DNA of 64,000 nucleotides from Paenibacillus psychroresistens (GTDB taxonomy: Bacteria > Bacillota > Bacilli > Paenibacillales > NBRC-103111), in assembly GCF_009728935.1 (NCBI RefSeq), contig NZ_CP034235.1, positions 2,890,001 through 2,954,000 on the forward strand. The letters run 5' to 3'. How positions within the stretch are numbered: position 1 is the stretch's first letter; every line of letters begins with the position of its first letter. The position numbers and the translations under genes are program-made. The notes below the pieces were generated by a model that was not told the origin of the DNA, ran no database searches, and worked only from the letters and a program-made list of their open reading frames with translations. This document shows positions 54,216 to 63,638 of this stretch, piece by piece.

Positions 54216-54329
54216 AAATGTAGGATCTCCTTTGTAGTTGTTGAAGCACACTCAATTATAACGGTTCTGTATGCATTTGTCTTTAGGGAATGGGAAGCAT
54301 TTTCAGAAAATACTCAAGGAGTGTCAATA

Positions 54330-55445
54330 GTGGGAACAATGGAGTCTAATGAAGAGTTGGTACAGCTGATTCGTCGAGAAATAGAACAAAGTGATGTTAA
54401 AGCAATTTCGTTTCGCCAATTTATGGAGCTTTGTTTGTATGCTCCAGAGCTTGGTTATTACACGGGTACACGCTCTAAAGTAGGCAAAAAAGGCGATTTT
54501 TATACAAGTTCTTCGATTGGCAGCTTGCTCGGTGAAATTTTAGCCTGTCATATGGTGAAAAAGCTTACTGAAAATACAAGCGAATCGTATGAAATAGTCG
54601 AGTGGGGGGGAGGCAATGGACAGCTTGCCCAGCAGATTTTGCATAAGCTCCAGGTTGATTTTTCGGAATTTTATCGACGATTGCATTTTATAGAGATTGA
54701 GCGAAGTGAATATCACCGTGAACTACAAAAGGTGAATCTGCAACAGCATCTGGACGTGATTAGCTTCTGGTCTCCGGAGCAATGGAAGGAACAGGGGAAG
54801 CGAACGGATACTTATATTTTCTCTAATGAATTATTAGATGCATTTCCTGTTCATCGTGTTCGTTATAAAGCTGATCTGTTATATGAATTGTTTGTTGGCT
54901 GGGATGAAGCAAAACAGCTTTTTTATGAATGTGAGCTGCCTTGTGAGAATGTTCAGCTATTGGCTTACTTGAAAAGAGATAATATTGTGCTGCATGAAGG
55001 ACAAACCGCAGAGATCAATCTGGCAGCAGACGAATGGCTTGCTGAAACAGCTAACTGGCTTGAGGCTGGTCATTTAATTACCATTGATTATGGTGATATC
55101 GCCAGTGAAATTTATGCAACTCATCGTATGCATGGTACTTTGCTGTGCTATAAAGATCATCAAGCATATGATAACCCTTATATTCATGTGGGAGAGCAGG
55201 ATATAACGGCTCATATCAACTTCTCTGCATGTATTCAATCGGGTTCAAAAGCGGGTATCCAAGAGTCAAAGCTTCTGACTCAGAAAGAATTTCTTGTACA
55301 GGAGGGTATTCTGGAGCTGCTGCAAAATGATAATTCTCGCGATCCCTTTGGTCCAGTAGCCAAAAGAAACCGAGCGATTCGCCAGCTTCTGCTTGGTGAT
55401 CAAATGAGCGAGCTATTTAAAGTGCTTCATCTAACTAAACGATAA
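54330..55445 (+). CDS. MidA/NDUFAF7-like SAM-dependent methyltransferase (DUF185)
   Basis: A 371-residue protein of the COG1565 family. RQFMELCLYAPELGYYTG and GKKGDFYTSSSIGSLLGEILA open the family signature, the SAM motif is EIVEWGGGNGQLAQQIL, and FSNELLDAFPVHRV is highly typical. The eukaryotic relative methylates an arginine of complex I; bacterial substrates are unknown. The start is GTG 54330, eight bases after AAGGAG. A strong terminator touches its stop codon. Confidence 0.9.
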   Translation: MGTMESNEELVQLIRREIEQSDVKAISFRQFMELCLYAPELGYYTGTRSKVGKKGDFYTSSSIGSLLGEILACHMVKKLTENTSESYEIVEWGGGNGQLAQQILHKLQVDFSEFYRRLHFIEIERSEYHRELQKVNLQQHLDVISFWSPEQWKEQGKRTDTYIFSNELLDAFPVHRVRYKADLLYELFVGWDEAKQLFYECELPCENVQLLAYLKRDNIVLHEGQTAEINLAADEWLAETANWLEAGHLITIDYGDIASEIYATHRMHGTLLCYKDHQAYDNPYIHVGEQDITAHINFSACIQSGSKAGIQESKLLTQKEFLVQEGILELLQNDNSRDPFGPVAKRNRAIRQLLLGDQMSELFKVLHLTKR

Positions 55446-55478
55446 AAAACGCTCCGTCTGAAAAGACGGAGCGTTTTT
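55445..55478. terminator. Strong terminator of the methyltransferase gene
   Basis: 15-bp perfect stem (55445-55459 with 55464-55478; core CGCTCCGTCT), GAAA tetraloop and T5. The A-tract on the other side may let it serve the convergent DUF2626 gene too. Confidence 0.92.
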
Positions 55479-55508
55479 CCTTGGTTATATTCTGTTTGAA
55501 GTGACTGT

Positions 55509-55739
55509 TTATATAGGCATTTTGAAGAAGGACCAGTATGTAAATCCTGTAAAAGAAAGGACCATATAACCCCAAAACATTAATATATACGTACGCTCAG
55601 ACAAATTCATATAACCTAATACTACGAATAGAGCAGTCTGGAAAAAGAAAATAAAAGCCATCGGTATTAGATCACCGGCAATTGCCATAAGGCCGATTAC
55701 AAGTGTCCAAAAGCCAAGAACGCGAAACATGCGTGCCAC
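55509..55739 (-). CDS. DUF2626 membrane protein
   Basis: A 76-residue protein with two or three hydrophobic helices, starting with the hallmark ARMFRVLGFWTLVIGLMAIAGDLIPMA of the DUF2626 family of Bacillales. The start is GTG 55739, with a GAGAGGGGGA run seven bases upstream; the internal ATG at residue 4 is less well placed. Function unknown. It is transcribed alone toward the methyltransferase terminator. Confidence 0.82.
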   Translation of the reverse strand: MARMFRVLGFWTLVIGLMAIAGDLIPMAFIFFFQTALFVVLGYMNLSERTYILMFWGYMVLSFTGFTYWSFFKMPI

Positions 55740-56032
55740 GTTGAAATCCCCCTCTCTTTACTACGGTCAATTAACTGACTTCATTATACCTTTTGGAATC
55801 TGGACTGTAAACGAAAAAGCTGTGTCCAAATCTAAAACTTTTCTAAATATTAGAAAGTATCAGTTTTACCGCTTTTACTTCTATTATAACCTTTTCATTC
55901 GAAATCATGTATGGACTTCGTAAAAAATGGATATACCAAATAGTATCAAATAGATTCTATGAACTCTATTATGGGCATAAAGATAAGATAACGGTAACAA
56001 AACGTTATTCATTCAGGTCGGGAGGTATGACG

Positions 56033-56725
56033 ATGTCAGCAGTTAGGCAAGATGCGTGGAGCGATGATGATGATTTAATCTTAGCAGAGGTGACCTTGCG
56101 GCATATTCGTGAAGGGGGCACTCAGCTATCGGCTTTTGAAGAGGTGGGTGAAAGAATTGGTAGGACATCTGCCGCTTGCGGCTTTCGTTGGAATAGTTAT
56201 GTTCGTAAAAAGTATGAACCTGCCATACAAATTGCTAAGGCACAGCGCCAAAAGCGCAACCAATTGAAAAGACAGACCGTTTCATCCCTTCAAGGAATGA
56301 GCACCATTTCTTCTGTTTCCACTATGGATATTTCGGACTTAGTACACTCAAGAAACGAAAGAAACGAGAGGATCGATCGAATAGAGGGGATGACAGATGA
56401 AACTATATCCATTGAAGCCGTTATTCGCTTCTTGCGGCAGTGGAAATTAACTTATCAAGATATGACCCGGCATACGAGAAATCTCGAGAAAGAACTGCAT
56501 GAAACGCAAGAACAAATGGATCGAATTAAAAAAGAAAACGATCGTTTGAACAAGCAATATAATGTAGTAGAAACGGATTATCGCGTGGTGAATGACGACT
56601 ACAAAGCACTCATCCAAATCATGGATCGAGCCCGCAAGCTGGCTTTTTTGGTAGAAGAGGATGAAGAAAACAAGTCTCGTTTTAAAATGGATGCTAACGG
56701 TAATTTAGAAAGAATTGAATCTTAA
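56033..56725 (+). CDS. rsfA: RsfA-type prespore transcription regulator
   Basis: A 230-residue protein with an N-terminal Myb/SANT-like DNA-binding domain ([54 protein letters not shown]) and a coiled-coil C-terminal half ([32 protein letters not shown]). This is the RsfA layout; in B. subtilis RsfA tunes the sigma-F regulon in the forespore. GGGAGG lies seven bases before ATG 56033. No convincing sigma-F promoter could be fixed by eye. A terminator follows. Confidence 0.88.
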   Translation: MSAVRQDAWSDDDDLILAEVTLRHIREGGTQLSAFEEVGERIGRTSAACGFRWNSYVRKKYEPAIQIAKAQRQKRNQLKRQTVSSLQGMSTISSVSTMDISDLVHSRNERNERIDRIEGMTDETISIEAVIRFLRQWKLTYQDMTRHTRNLEKELHETQEQMDRIKKENDRLNKQYNVVETDYRVVNDDYKALIQIMDRARKLAFLVEEDEENKSRFKMDANGNLERIES

Positions 56726-56735
56726 GCTGCAAGTT

Positions 56736-56767
56736 GATCTTTGCCTTTAATGGCAAAGGTCTTTTTT
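56736..56767 (+). terminator. Intrinsic terminator of rsfA
   Basis: GATCTTTGCC (56736-56745), 6-base loop, GGCAAAGGTC (56752-56761) with one wobble pair, then T6. Confidence 0.88.
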
Positions 56768-56815
56768 ATGTGTAAATATGCTATATTGAAAAAAAGAGAG
56801 AATGAGGTGCATCCC

Positions 56816-57763
56816 GTGCGGATCAGAATAGTTGGGGCGGGAGCGCTAGGCTTGTTATTTGCGAGTAAAATTGCTGCAACAGCTGCTATAGTAGATTTAA
56901 TTACTCATACACAAGAGCAAAGTGATTTACTGACAGCAAAAGGTATACTAGCAGTCTCTTCCCAGGAGGAGATTGTTTATTCAGTTGATGCATTTTCCAT
57001 GCATACTATTACAGGGGCTGCTGAGTTATTGGAGCCAGTGGATTGGTTATTTTTAATGGTGAAGCAGAAAGATATTACAGCTGCCTTATTACAGCAACTG
57101 CTTCTATTAGTTACTCCGACAACTCGAATTGTCTGCTTTCAAAACGGGATAGGGCATATGGAGCTTTTAAAGCAACATTTCTCAAATGATCGCTTATATG
57201 CAGCCATAACAACGGAAGGTGCATTGAAGTTATCTGCTGCTTCTTTTAGACATTCGGGGCACGGAACAACTTGGATTGGGCGTTTAGAAAATATGTCTTC
57301 AGATAGTGTAGAATGGGATGAAGCTGAAATAATCCTGCAAACTATGTTGATAGAAGCAGGATTTAACGTATTTTTGTCGAAAAAAATAATTAGCAACATT
57401 TGGAACAAGCTTTTAATCAATGCTGTAATTAATCCGCTGACTGCTATTCTCCAAATTAAAAACGGCGCATTGCTTGAGTCTTTGTATATTAAGGATCTAA
57501 TGTCGGTGCTTTTTGAAGAAGGCTGCTTGGTGGCCAGGGCTGCTAATATTACAATCGCAGATAATCTGTGGGAGCAACTGATACATGTATGTGAGAAAAC
57601 GGCTGAGAATCAATCTTCCATGTTGAAGGATATATTGGAAGGGAGAACCACGGAGATAGATTGGATTAATGGTGCGTTAATCCAGTATGCGAACCAATAT
57701 AAATTGGCATTGCCTACGCATCAAGCCTTTTATAAGATGATTAAACATTTAGAAAGCAGGTGA
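56816..57763 (+). CDS. panE: 2-dehydropantoate 2-reductase (ketopantoate reductase)
   Basis: A 315-residue NADPH-dependent reductase of the ApbA/PanE family that makes pantoate for coenzyme A. The nucleotide-binding motif GAGALGLLFASKI is at the N-terminus, KQKDI and CFQNGIGHMELL in the middle, and IWNKLLINAVINPLTAI in the helical C-terminal domain, carrying the usual catalytic lysine. The start is GTG 56816, six bases after GAGGTG. It overlaps the next gene by four bases. Some paralogues reduce other 2-oxo acids, so the exact substrate is not certain. Confidence 0.9.
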   Translation: MRIRIVGAGALGLLFASKIAATAAIVDLITHTQEQSDLLTAKGILAVSSQEEIVYSVDAFSMHTITGAAELLEPVDWLFLMVKQKDITAALLQQLLLLVTPTTRIVCFQNGIGHMELLKQHFSNDRLYAAITTEGALKLSAASFRHSGHGTTWIGRLENMSSDSVEWDEAEIILQTMLIEAGFNVFLSKKIISNIWNKLLINAVINPLTAILQIKNGALLESLYIKDLMSVLFEEGCLVARAANITIADNLWEQLIHVCEKTAENQSSMLKDILEGRTTEIDWINGALIQYANQYKLALPTHQAFYKMIKHLESR

Positions 57764-58143
57764 TCCAAATCGGTTTTATTACTTTTATAGAGAATATTTA
57801 TAAAGCTTTAGCTTATATTCCTCATTTATCCTTTCTCGTGATTTGGTTCATCATTTATTTCATAAAAAAAGACAAGAAGAAGACTACACGCTTGGCAATT
57901 GATATCACAACAATCTTGTTGTTAGGTACTGTAGCGATGCAGATGAATAAGCTTTTTAATTCCTGGTTTGGTTTTTGGTTCATGCTATTACTCCTTTTGC
58001 TGATCACTGGCTTTATTGGCAGGCAGCAAAATGATTTAAGAGGTTTTATCCATTTTCCAAGGATTTTAAAAATTATCTCGAGAATTGGGTTTGTTGTATT
58101 ATCATTCTTTTACGTAGTATTATTGCTAATAAGCTTAGTGTAA
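57760..58143 (+). CDS. DUF3397-like membrane protein
   Basis: A 127-residue protein with four hydrophobic helices and the pattern LIWFIIYFIKKDKKKTTRLAIDITTILLLGTVAMQMNKLFNSWFGFWFMLLLLLLI, which fits the DUF3397 family of Bacillales. The start is GTG 57760, overlapping the panE stop (GTGA). It is translationally coupled to panE. Function unknown. Confidence 0.75.
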   Translation: MIQIGFITFIENIYKALAYIPHLSFLVIWFIIYFIKKDKKKTTRLAIDITTILLLGTVAMQMNKLFNSWFGFWFMLLLLLLITGFIGRQQNDLRGFIHFPRILKIISRIGFVVLSFFYVVLLLISLV

Positions 58144-58176
58144 GAAAAACTAACAAATTTGTAGGGGGTTTCATTC

Positions 58177-58464
58177 ATGGAAGTACATAACTTAATGGAA
58201 GATATTGTGAAGAATTGTTTGAAGGAATTAATGAATCATAATAATCGAGCAGCGGAAATAGATGAAAAAAATCAAAGTGATATTTTGGCGATTACGCTTA
58301 ATAAGCTTCCATCCAAATATGTGGCTACATCACAAGGAGAGATGCTCGCAAAAACACAGTTGCGTTCTCAGGTGGAGACAGACGTTTATCGAGAATTATC
58401 ACTCGCTATGGATATTGTGCTTAAATCTTCAAGGAATTCTGTATTCGATGAGAAAAATGGATAA
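58177..58464 (+). CDS. ComFB-family protein
   Basis: A 95-residue protein with the ComFB core: NLMEDIVKNCLKELM, DILAITLNKLPSKYVATSQGEMLAKTQLRSQVETDVYRELSLAMDIV. ComFB lies in the comF locus of B. subtilis but has little role in transformation; family members have been reported as cyclic-dinucleotide receptors. The cysteine cluster seen in many relatives is absent here (NQSDILA replaces it). AGGGGG precedes the ATG. It is not near comFA or comFC in this window. Confidence 0.8.
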   Translation: MEVHNLMEDIVKNCLKELMNHNNRAAEIDEKNQSDILAITLNKLPSKYVATSQGEMLAKTQLRSQVETDVYRELSLAMDIVLKSSRNSVFDEKNG

Positions 58465-58926
58465 TAGTCCTAAATTCGTTTAAAGACAAATATTTAGATC
58501 GTATTCCCTTAACCTTTTTGGTCAAGCGGAGTGCGATTTTTTTATTTTCTGAGAAGAAGCTGCTAAAAATGCATTTATTTGCATGAATTGGTATTAAAAA
58601 ATTGGTTTTGATTCAAACTAACTATACTGGGTTATATATAACAAGCTGAGAATCATAAAACTCATGTTATATTTCATAACATCATTATGAAAATTTATCC
58701 AAATTAATGATATTTATATTACATTAAATGTAATGGATTATTGTAACTGTAAATAATGTTAAATTAAATGTATGGATTTTATGGATATTTGGATGTATAA
58801 TCGTTGAATGGGCAGTAGTGAAATATTGCAAACGATGTTGTGAACATATGTTCAAGTAAATTCGTGAACATTGGTGCAAGCGTATGCGCAAACTTCTGTC
58901 ACAACAAAATTTGGGGAGGCAAATGT
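58465..58926 (+). promoter_or_regulatory. Palindrome-rich leader of the peptide importer operon
   Basis: 462 AT-rich bases without a gene. Palindromes are GTTATATATAAC (58631-58642), ATGTTAT-5-ATAACAT (58664-58682), ATTACATTAAATGTAAT (58718-58734) and TGAACATATGTTCA (58841-58854). A CodY-like site with four mismatches is at 58543-58557 (TATTTTCTGAGAAGA). A promoter candidate is TGGATT-17-TATAAT (58773-58801), leaving a leader of about 120 bases. Opp/app operons are CodY-controlled in B. subtilis, so nutritional control is plausible but unproven. Confidence 0.5.
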
Positions 58927-60621
58927 ATGAATTTCAAGAAAGGCATGACAACAGCGATTGTAGCTGCACTAGTGGGTACTTCGTTGTATGGTTGCAGCAG
59001 TAAAAGTGAGACAAGCGAATCAGCAGCACCAGCTTCACCAGGAGAAACAGTTGCAGCAAGCGCTGCACCAGAGTCAACAGGACCAAAGGAACTTAAAATG
59101 AATTATCGTGCTGATCCTCCCGCTTTGGATGTTTCCATCGCAGAAAGCTCAGCTTCGTTTACATTCTTAGGGGCTATTAGCGAAGGCTTGTACCGTTTGG
59201 ACAAGGATATGAAGCCAGAGCCGGCACTTGCTGCTAAGGAGCCAGAAATATCTACTGATGGTTTGACTTACACGATTACTTTGCGTGATGGAATTACATG
59301 GGCAGATGGTACGCCAGTAACAGCTAAGGATTTTGTTTACTCTTTCCAAAGAACTTTAGATCCAGCTACAAAAGCTTCTTATGCTTTTATGGTTGCATGG
59401 ATCAAAGGTGGTAACGATATCCTTTCAGCTAAAACGCCAGAAGCAGTTGAGACAGCTAAAAAAGCATTAGGCGCTGTTGCAAAAGATGAGAAGACTTTGG
59501 TTATTACTTTGGAAAGACCAATTGCTTACTTTACAGGTTCCCTTGCATTCTTAAACTTCTATCCACAAAAGGAAGAGTTTGTTAAAGCACAAGGCGATAA
59601 GAGCGGTGCAGATGCAGATAAAGTATTGGGAGCAGGACCATTTAAGCTTACTAAATGGGATCATGACCAAACATTGGTACTTGAGAAAAATGATAAATAT
59701 TGGGACGCAGCTAATGTTAAATTAGATAAAGTCACAATTAATATCGTTAAAGATTCTAATACTGGTTTAAACCTATATGAAACAGATGCAGTTGATTACA
59801 CCGATATCAAAGGTGACCAAATCACGGCATATAAAGAAAAGAAAGATTTAAAAATTAAAAGTGAGCTTGTAACAGGTTACTTGAATTTTCAACAAACTAA
59901 AGTACCTGCATTCAAGAACTTAAAAGTTCGTCAAGCCTTGACCATGGCTGTTGATCGCCAAGGGATCGTGGATACAGTACTTATGAACGGTTCTGTTGCT
60001 TCAACAGGATATGTTCCAAATGGTTCAGCAGATGGCAACAATGCAGAATTCCGTAAGGTAGTAGGAGATACAGAAGTACCATTCGATGCAGCTAAAGCCA
60101 AAACATTGCTTGCTGAGGGTCTTAAAGAAGCAGGAGTTGCAGCATTGCCTAAGTTAAGTGTTATTGGCGATGATACCGAAACAGGAAAGAAATTGTTAGA
60201 ATTCTTAATCTCACAATGGAAAACAAATTTAGGTGTTGATGTAACAGCTGAACCAATGCCACATAAAAACCGTCTTGACCGCGAATTGAAAAAGGATTAC
60301 ACAATCGTATCTTCACTATGGGGCGCGGATTATAATGATCCGATGACTTGGTTAGATATGTTTTTGACAGGCGGTTCTTTCAATACTCAAGATTGGTCCA
60401 ATGCTAAGTATGATGAATTAGTAAAAGGCGCAATAGCTAATACTGATGTTGTTTCCCGTGCTAAACAGCTTGCTGATGCAGAAAAAATTCTAATGGACGA
60501 AGCAGCAGTTATGCCGCTTTACTTCCGTTCATCCGCATTCGTAGTTAGACCAACTGTAGAAGGCTTGATCTTGCCTCCATACGGTCCTGACTTTGAATTG
60601 AAATGGACAACAATTAAATAA
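58927..60621 (+). CDS. oppA: Oligopeptide/dipeptide ABC importer, solute-binding lipoprotein
   Basis: A 564-residue family 5 solute-binding protein. The signal peptide ends at lipobox GTSLYGCSS (Cys near residue 22). An Ala/Ser/Glu-rich linker follows, then the family signature DGITWADGTPVTAKDFVYSFQRTLDP, RQALTMAVDRQGIV and PLYFRSSAFVVRP near the end. It delivers peptides to OppBC. GGGGAGG is seven bases before ATG 58927. A stable hairpin follows it, probably lowering expression of the downstream permease genes. Specificity between oligo- and dipeptides cannot be read here. Confidence 0.92.
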   Translation: MNFKKGMTTAIVAALVGTSLYGCSSKSETSESAAPASPGETVAASAAPESTGPKELKMNYRADPPALDVSIAESSASFTFLGAISEGLYRLDKDMKPEPALAAKEPEISTDGLTYTITLRDGITWADGTPVTAKDFVYSFQRTLDPATKASYAFMVAWIKGGNDILSAKTPEAVETAKKALGAVAKDEKTLVITLERPIAYFTGSLAFLNFYPQKEEFVKAQGDKSGADADKVLGAGPFKLTKWDHDQTLVLEKNDKYWDAANVKLDKVTINIVKDSNTGLNLYETDAVDYTDIKGDQITAYKEKKDLKIKSELVTGYLNFQQTKVPAFKNLKVRQALTMAVDRQGIVDTVLMNGSVASTGYVPNGSADGNNAEFRKVVGDTEVPFDAAKAKTLLAEGLKEAGVAALPKLSVIGDDTETGKKLLEFLISQWKTNLGVDVTAEPMPHKNRLDRELKKDYTIVSSLWGADYNDPMTWLDMFLTGGSFNTQDWSNAKYDELVKGAIANTDVVSRAKQLADAEKILMDEAAVMPLYFRSSAFVVRPTVEGLILPPYGPDFELKWTTIK

Positions 60622-60654
60622 TTATCTTTAGCAGACTAGAATAATGTTTGAATG

Positions 60655-60692
60655 AAGGAGTCGTTCTGTTAGTTAGTGGAACGGCTCCTTTC
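60655..60692 (+). terminator. Hairpin between oppA and oppB, likely partial terminator
   Basis: AAGGAGTCGTTC (60655-60666) pairs with GAACGGCTCCTT (60679-60690), one wobble, 12-base loop, weak T-tract. Fits attenuation or 3'-end protection that keeps the binding protein in excess. Confidence 0.75.
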
Positions 60693-60745
60693 ATGTGACT
60701 ACTGCAAATTCGTTTGTCTAAACTTATTTCTCTTGGGAGGTGATT

Positions 60746-61678
60746 ATGTTGGTTTGGTACACTTTACGCCGTTTTCTTTTTATGATAATTACCTTGTGGC
60801 TTATCGTTACCATAACGTTTCTTTTAATGAAAATCTTACCGGGAGATCCCTTTGGCGATGCGGCTGCTAAATTACAACCTGAGAATTTAGAAATTCTGCG
60901 GGTGCAATATGGGTTAGATAAGCCAGAATGGCAACAATACCTTAAATATATGGGTCATGTCATCCAAGGTGATTTAGGGGTCTCCTATCAATTCCCAACA
61001 AGAACAGTTGTGGAAGTAATTAAGTCGGCATTCCCTGCCTCATTTAAATTGGGCATTATCTCGCTTTGCTTTTCAATGATTGTTGGATTGCTGCTCGGCA
61101 TTATTGCAGCTCTTAAACATAACAAGTTTGGCGATTATTCAGCCATGTTTATAGCTATCATTGGAATATCGATACCTTCCTTTGTAGTGGGACCTCTACT
61201 TTCTTATTTTATTGGGGTAAAGTTGAAATGGTTGCCTCCAGGTTTATGGCATGGTCCAAAGTATTGGGTATTGCCCGCTATAGCTCTGTCTTTTGGGACT
61301 ATTGCCATTCTCGCGAGAATGATGCGTGCCTCAATGTTGGATATAGCCAGTCAGGATTATATTAAAACAGCAAAATCAAAAGGACTGCGAACGACTGCAG
61401 TTGTTTGGAAGCATATGATTCGAAATGCTATTTTACCTGTTGTAACGATAATTGGCCCTATTGCCGTTAATGTTCTTACGGGTACACTGGTTGTAGAAAG
61501 TATTTTCGCTATACCTGGATTAGGCACACAATTTGTAACCTCAATCGTTTCAAACGACTATACAATGATCACAGGATTAACGATTTTTTATGCAAGTATC
61601 TTGATCTTCGTCTTGTTCTTGACCGATATTGCCTACAGCTTTATTGATCCACGCATTCGATTAGGAAAGGGGAGGTAG
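60746..61678 (+). CDS. oppB: Peptide ABC importer permease OppB
   Basis: A 310-residue permease with six membrane helices. The N-terminal signature is LRRFLFMIITLWLIVTITFLLMKILPGDPF, with RVQYGLDKPEWQQYLKYMGHVIQGDLGVSYQF before the core. The EAA loop, which contacts the ATPase, reads RASMLDIASQDYIKTAKSKGLRTTAVVWKHMIRNAILPVV. ATG 60746 lies five bases after GGGAGG; GTG 60740 is in frame but overlaps that site. Followed by oppC after three bases. Confidence 0.93.
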   Translation: MLVWYTLRRFLFMIITLWLIVTITFLLMKILPGDPFGDAAAKLQPENLEILRVQYGLDKPEWQQYLKYMGHVIQGDLGVSYQFPTRTVVEVIKSAFPASFKLGIISLCFSMIVGLLLGIIAALKHNKFGDYSAMFIAIIGISIPSFVVGPLLSYFIGVKLKWLPPGLWHGPKYWVLPAIALSFGTIAILARMMRASMLDIASQDYIKTAKSKGLRTTAVVWKHMIRNAILPVVTIIGPIAVNVLTGTLVVESIFAIPGLGTQFVTSIVSNDYTMITGLTIFYASILIFVLFLTDIAYSFIDPRIRLGKGR

Positions 61679-61681
61679 AAA

Positions 61682-62596
61682 ATGCAATCCATTTCAAAAG
61701 AAAAATTTCAACCTGCTGCAAAAACAACAGATCTGGAAGCCATAGTCCGACCTTCTCTTAACTATTGGGAGGATGCTTGGCGCCGTCTGAAGAAAAATAA
61801 GCTCGCTATGATGGGCTTGGTTGTATTAGTAATAATAATAATTTTGGCGATTGTGGCTCCTTTAGTATCGAGCTACGATTACGAAACACAGCACCTAAAA
61901 GAGATTAATTTAAAACCTTCAGCTACCCATTTTTTTGGAACAGATGATTTTGGACGGGACCTATGGGTTCGTGTTTGGTGGGGCACTCGCATATCATTAT
62001 TCATCGGTATAGCAGCAGCGCTTATTGATTTAGTTATTGGAGTTATTTACGGTGGGATTGCTGCTTATTATGGCGGACGAGTAGATAGCATTATGCAGCG
62101 TGTTATTGAAGTTGTTTATTCAATCCCTTTTCTGCTTTTGACGATTCTATTAATGATGACCTTAGGGCCCGGAATAAAATCAATTATCATCGCTTATGCC
62201 ATTACAGGCTGGGTTACAATGGCTCGCTTGGTACGTGGTCAAATGCTTGTTCTCAAAGAACAGGAGTTTGTTTTGGCTGCTCGTACACTTGGAGCAAGTC
62301 CTTGGCGAATTATATTTAAGCATTTAATTCCTAATGTTTTGGGTGTTATTATTGTACAGATTACCTTTGTTGTGCCTACAGCAATTTTTGTTGAGGCCTT
62401 TTTAAGCTTTATTGGATTGGGGATTCGACCTCCTTTAGCATCATTAGGTAACCTGTTAAATGATGGAGCTCATTATATGAGATATCAACCGCATCGCTTA
62501 TTGTTTCCAGCAGTTATGTTTAGTTTTATTTTATTAAGCTTTAATCTTTTGGGAGACGGCCTTCGTGACGCTCTCGATCCTAAGATGAGAAAGTAA
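61682..62596 (+). CDS. oppC: Peptide ABC importer permease OppC
   Basis: A 304-residue permease of the DppC/OppC type with a soluble N-terminal segment, a first helix (LAMMGLVVLVIIIILAIVAPLVS), HFFGTDDFGRDLWVRVWWGTRISLFIGI, and the EAA loop RGQMLVLKEQEFVLAARTLGASPWRIIFKHLIPNVLGVIIV. It pairs with OppB to form the channel. GGGGAGG precedes the ATG within the end of oppB. Length and motifs are normal. Confidence 0.93.
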   Translation: MQSISKEKFQPAAKTTDLEAIVRPSLNYWEDAWRRLKKNKLAMMGLVVLVIIIILAIVAPLVSSYDYETQHLKEINLKPSATHFFGTDDFGRDLWVRVWWGTRISLFIGIAAALIDLVIGVIYGGIAAYYGGRVDSIMQRVIEVVYSIPFLLLTILLMMTLGPGIKSIIIAYAITGWVTMARLVRGQMLVLKEQEFVLAARTLGASPWRIIFKHLIPNVLGVIIVQITFVVPTAIFVEAFLSFIGLGIRPPLASLGNLLNDGAHYMRYQPHRLLFPAVMFSFILLSFNLLGDGLRDALDPKMRK

Positions 62597-62609
62597 GGAG
62601 GTGAGATGA

Positions 62610-63638
62610 ATGAGCAAGCCCATCCTTGAAGTGAAGAATTTGCAGGTATCATTTAAAATGTATGTTGGTGAAGTTAAGGCTGTTCGTGGGGTCTCCTTTA
62701 CATTAAATAAAGGTGAAGTGTTGGCTATCGTTGGAGAATCTGGCTGTGGCAAATCCGTTACAGCTCAAACCCTCATGCGTTTAATACCAACACCACCGAG
62801 CTTTATTAAATCAGGATCGATTTTATTTGATGGCAAGCATGAAATTACCAAGCTTTCTGAAGGTCAGATGGAGAAAATTCGTGGAGCAGAGATGGGGATG
62901 ATTTTCCAAGATCCTATGACATCTTTGAATCCCACTATGACTGTCGGCTCACAAATCACTGAAGGTATCATCAAGCATCAAGGAATGAGCAGAAAAGAAG
63001 CTTTGGTTCGTGCGGCTGAGATTTTGGCGCTTGTGGGCATGTCAAACCCGGAAGAACGCCTTCATCAATATCCACATGAGCTTTCAGGTGGAATGCGGCA
63101 GCGTGTAATGATTGCTATTGCACTTGCCTGTAATCCAAAGCTGCTTATAGCAGATGAGCCTACGACGGCATTGGACGTAACGATTCAAGCGCAAATTATT
63201 GACTTGCTTCGCCAAATTCAAAAGAAGACAGAAACCTCTATTATCTTAATTACTCATGATCTTGGAGTAGTTGCTGAGATTGCACAACGCATTATTGTAA
63301 TGTATGCAGGCAAGGTTGTAGAGCAAGGTAGTTTAGATGAAATTTTTTATAATCCCAAGCATCCTTATACCTGGGGGCTGCTTCGTTCTGTTCCGCGCTT
63401 AGATAGTAATAGGCATGATGAGCTTGTGCCGATTCCTGGGACTCCTCCTGATTTATTCGCGCCTCCGACTGGCTGCGCTTTTGCAGCAAGATGTCCTTAT
63501 GCTATGCAAATATGCAAGGAACAGGATCCGGAACATTTTATTGTTTCAGAAACACAAAGTGCAGCATGCTGGCTATTGCATGAGGATGCTCCAAAGGTTG
63601 AACGTCCGATTGAAGTTGGAGGTAGAGCAAATGGCTGA
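62610..63638 (+). CDS. oppD: Peptide ABC importer ATPase OppD
   Basis: A 342-residue ABC ATPase: Walker [11 protein letters not shown]-loop [16 protein letters not shown], signature [32 protein letters not shown] with Walker B, and the switch histidine in LITHDLG. The oligopeptide-type C-terminal domain carries cysteines ([15 protein letters not shown]), which in this family can hold an iron-sulfur cluster. AAGGAGGTGA is the ribosome site. It overlaps oppF by eight bases. Confidence 0.95.
   Translation: MSKPILEVKNLQVSFKMYVGEVKAVRGVSFTLNKGEVLAIVGESGCGKSVTAQTLMRLIPTPPSFIKSGSILFDGKHEITKLSEGQMEKIRGAEMGMIFQDPMTSLNPTMTVGSQITEGIIKHQGMSRKEALVRAAEILALVGMSNPEERLHQYPHELSGGMRQRVMIAIALACNPKLLIADEPTTALDVTIQAQIIDLLRQIQKKTETSIILITHDLGVVAEIAQRIIVMYAGKVVEQGSLDEIFYNPKHPYTWGLLRSVPRLDSNRHDELVPIPGTPPDLFAPPTGCAFAARCPYAMQICKEQDPEHFIVSETQSAACWLLHEDAPKVERPIEVGGRANG

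Noticed and set aside
55729..55923. 64-codon plus-strand frame between the DUF2626 and rsfA genes
   Set aside because: It starts inside the oppositely oriented DUF2626 gene, has no ribosome site, and encodes no recognisable pattern.
56020..56032. Upstream ATG at 56027 as start of rsfA
   Set aside because: It is one base from the Shine-Dalgarno; ATG 56033 has normal spacing.
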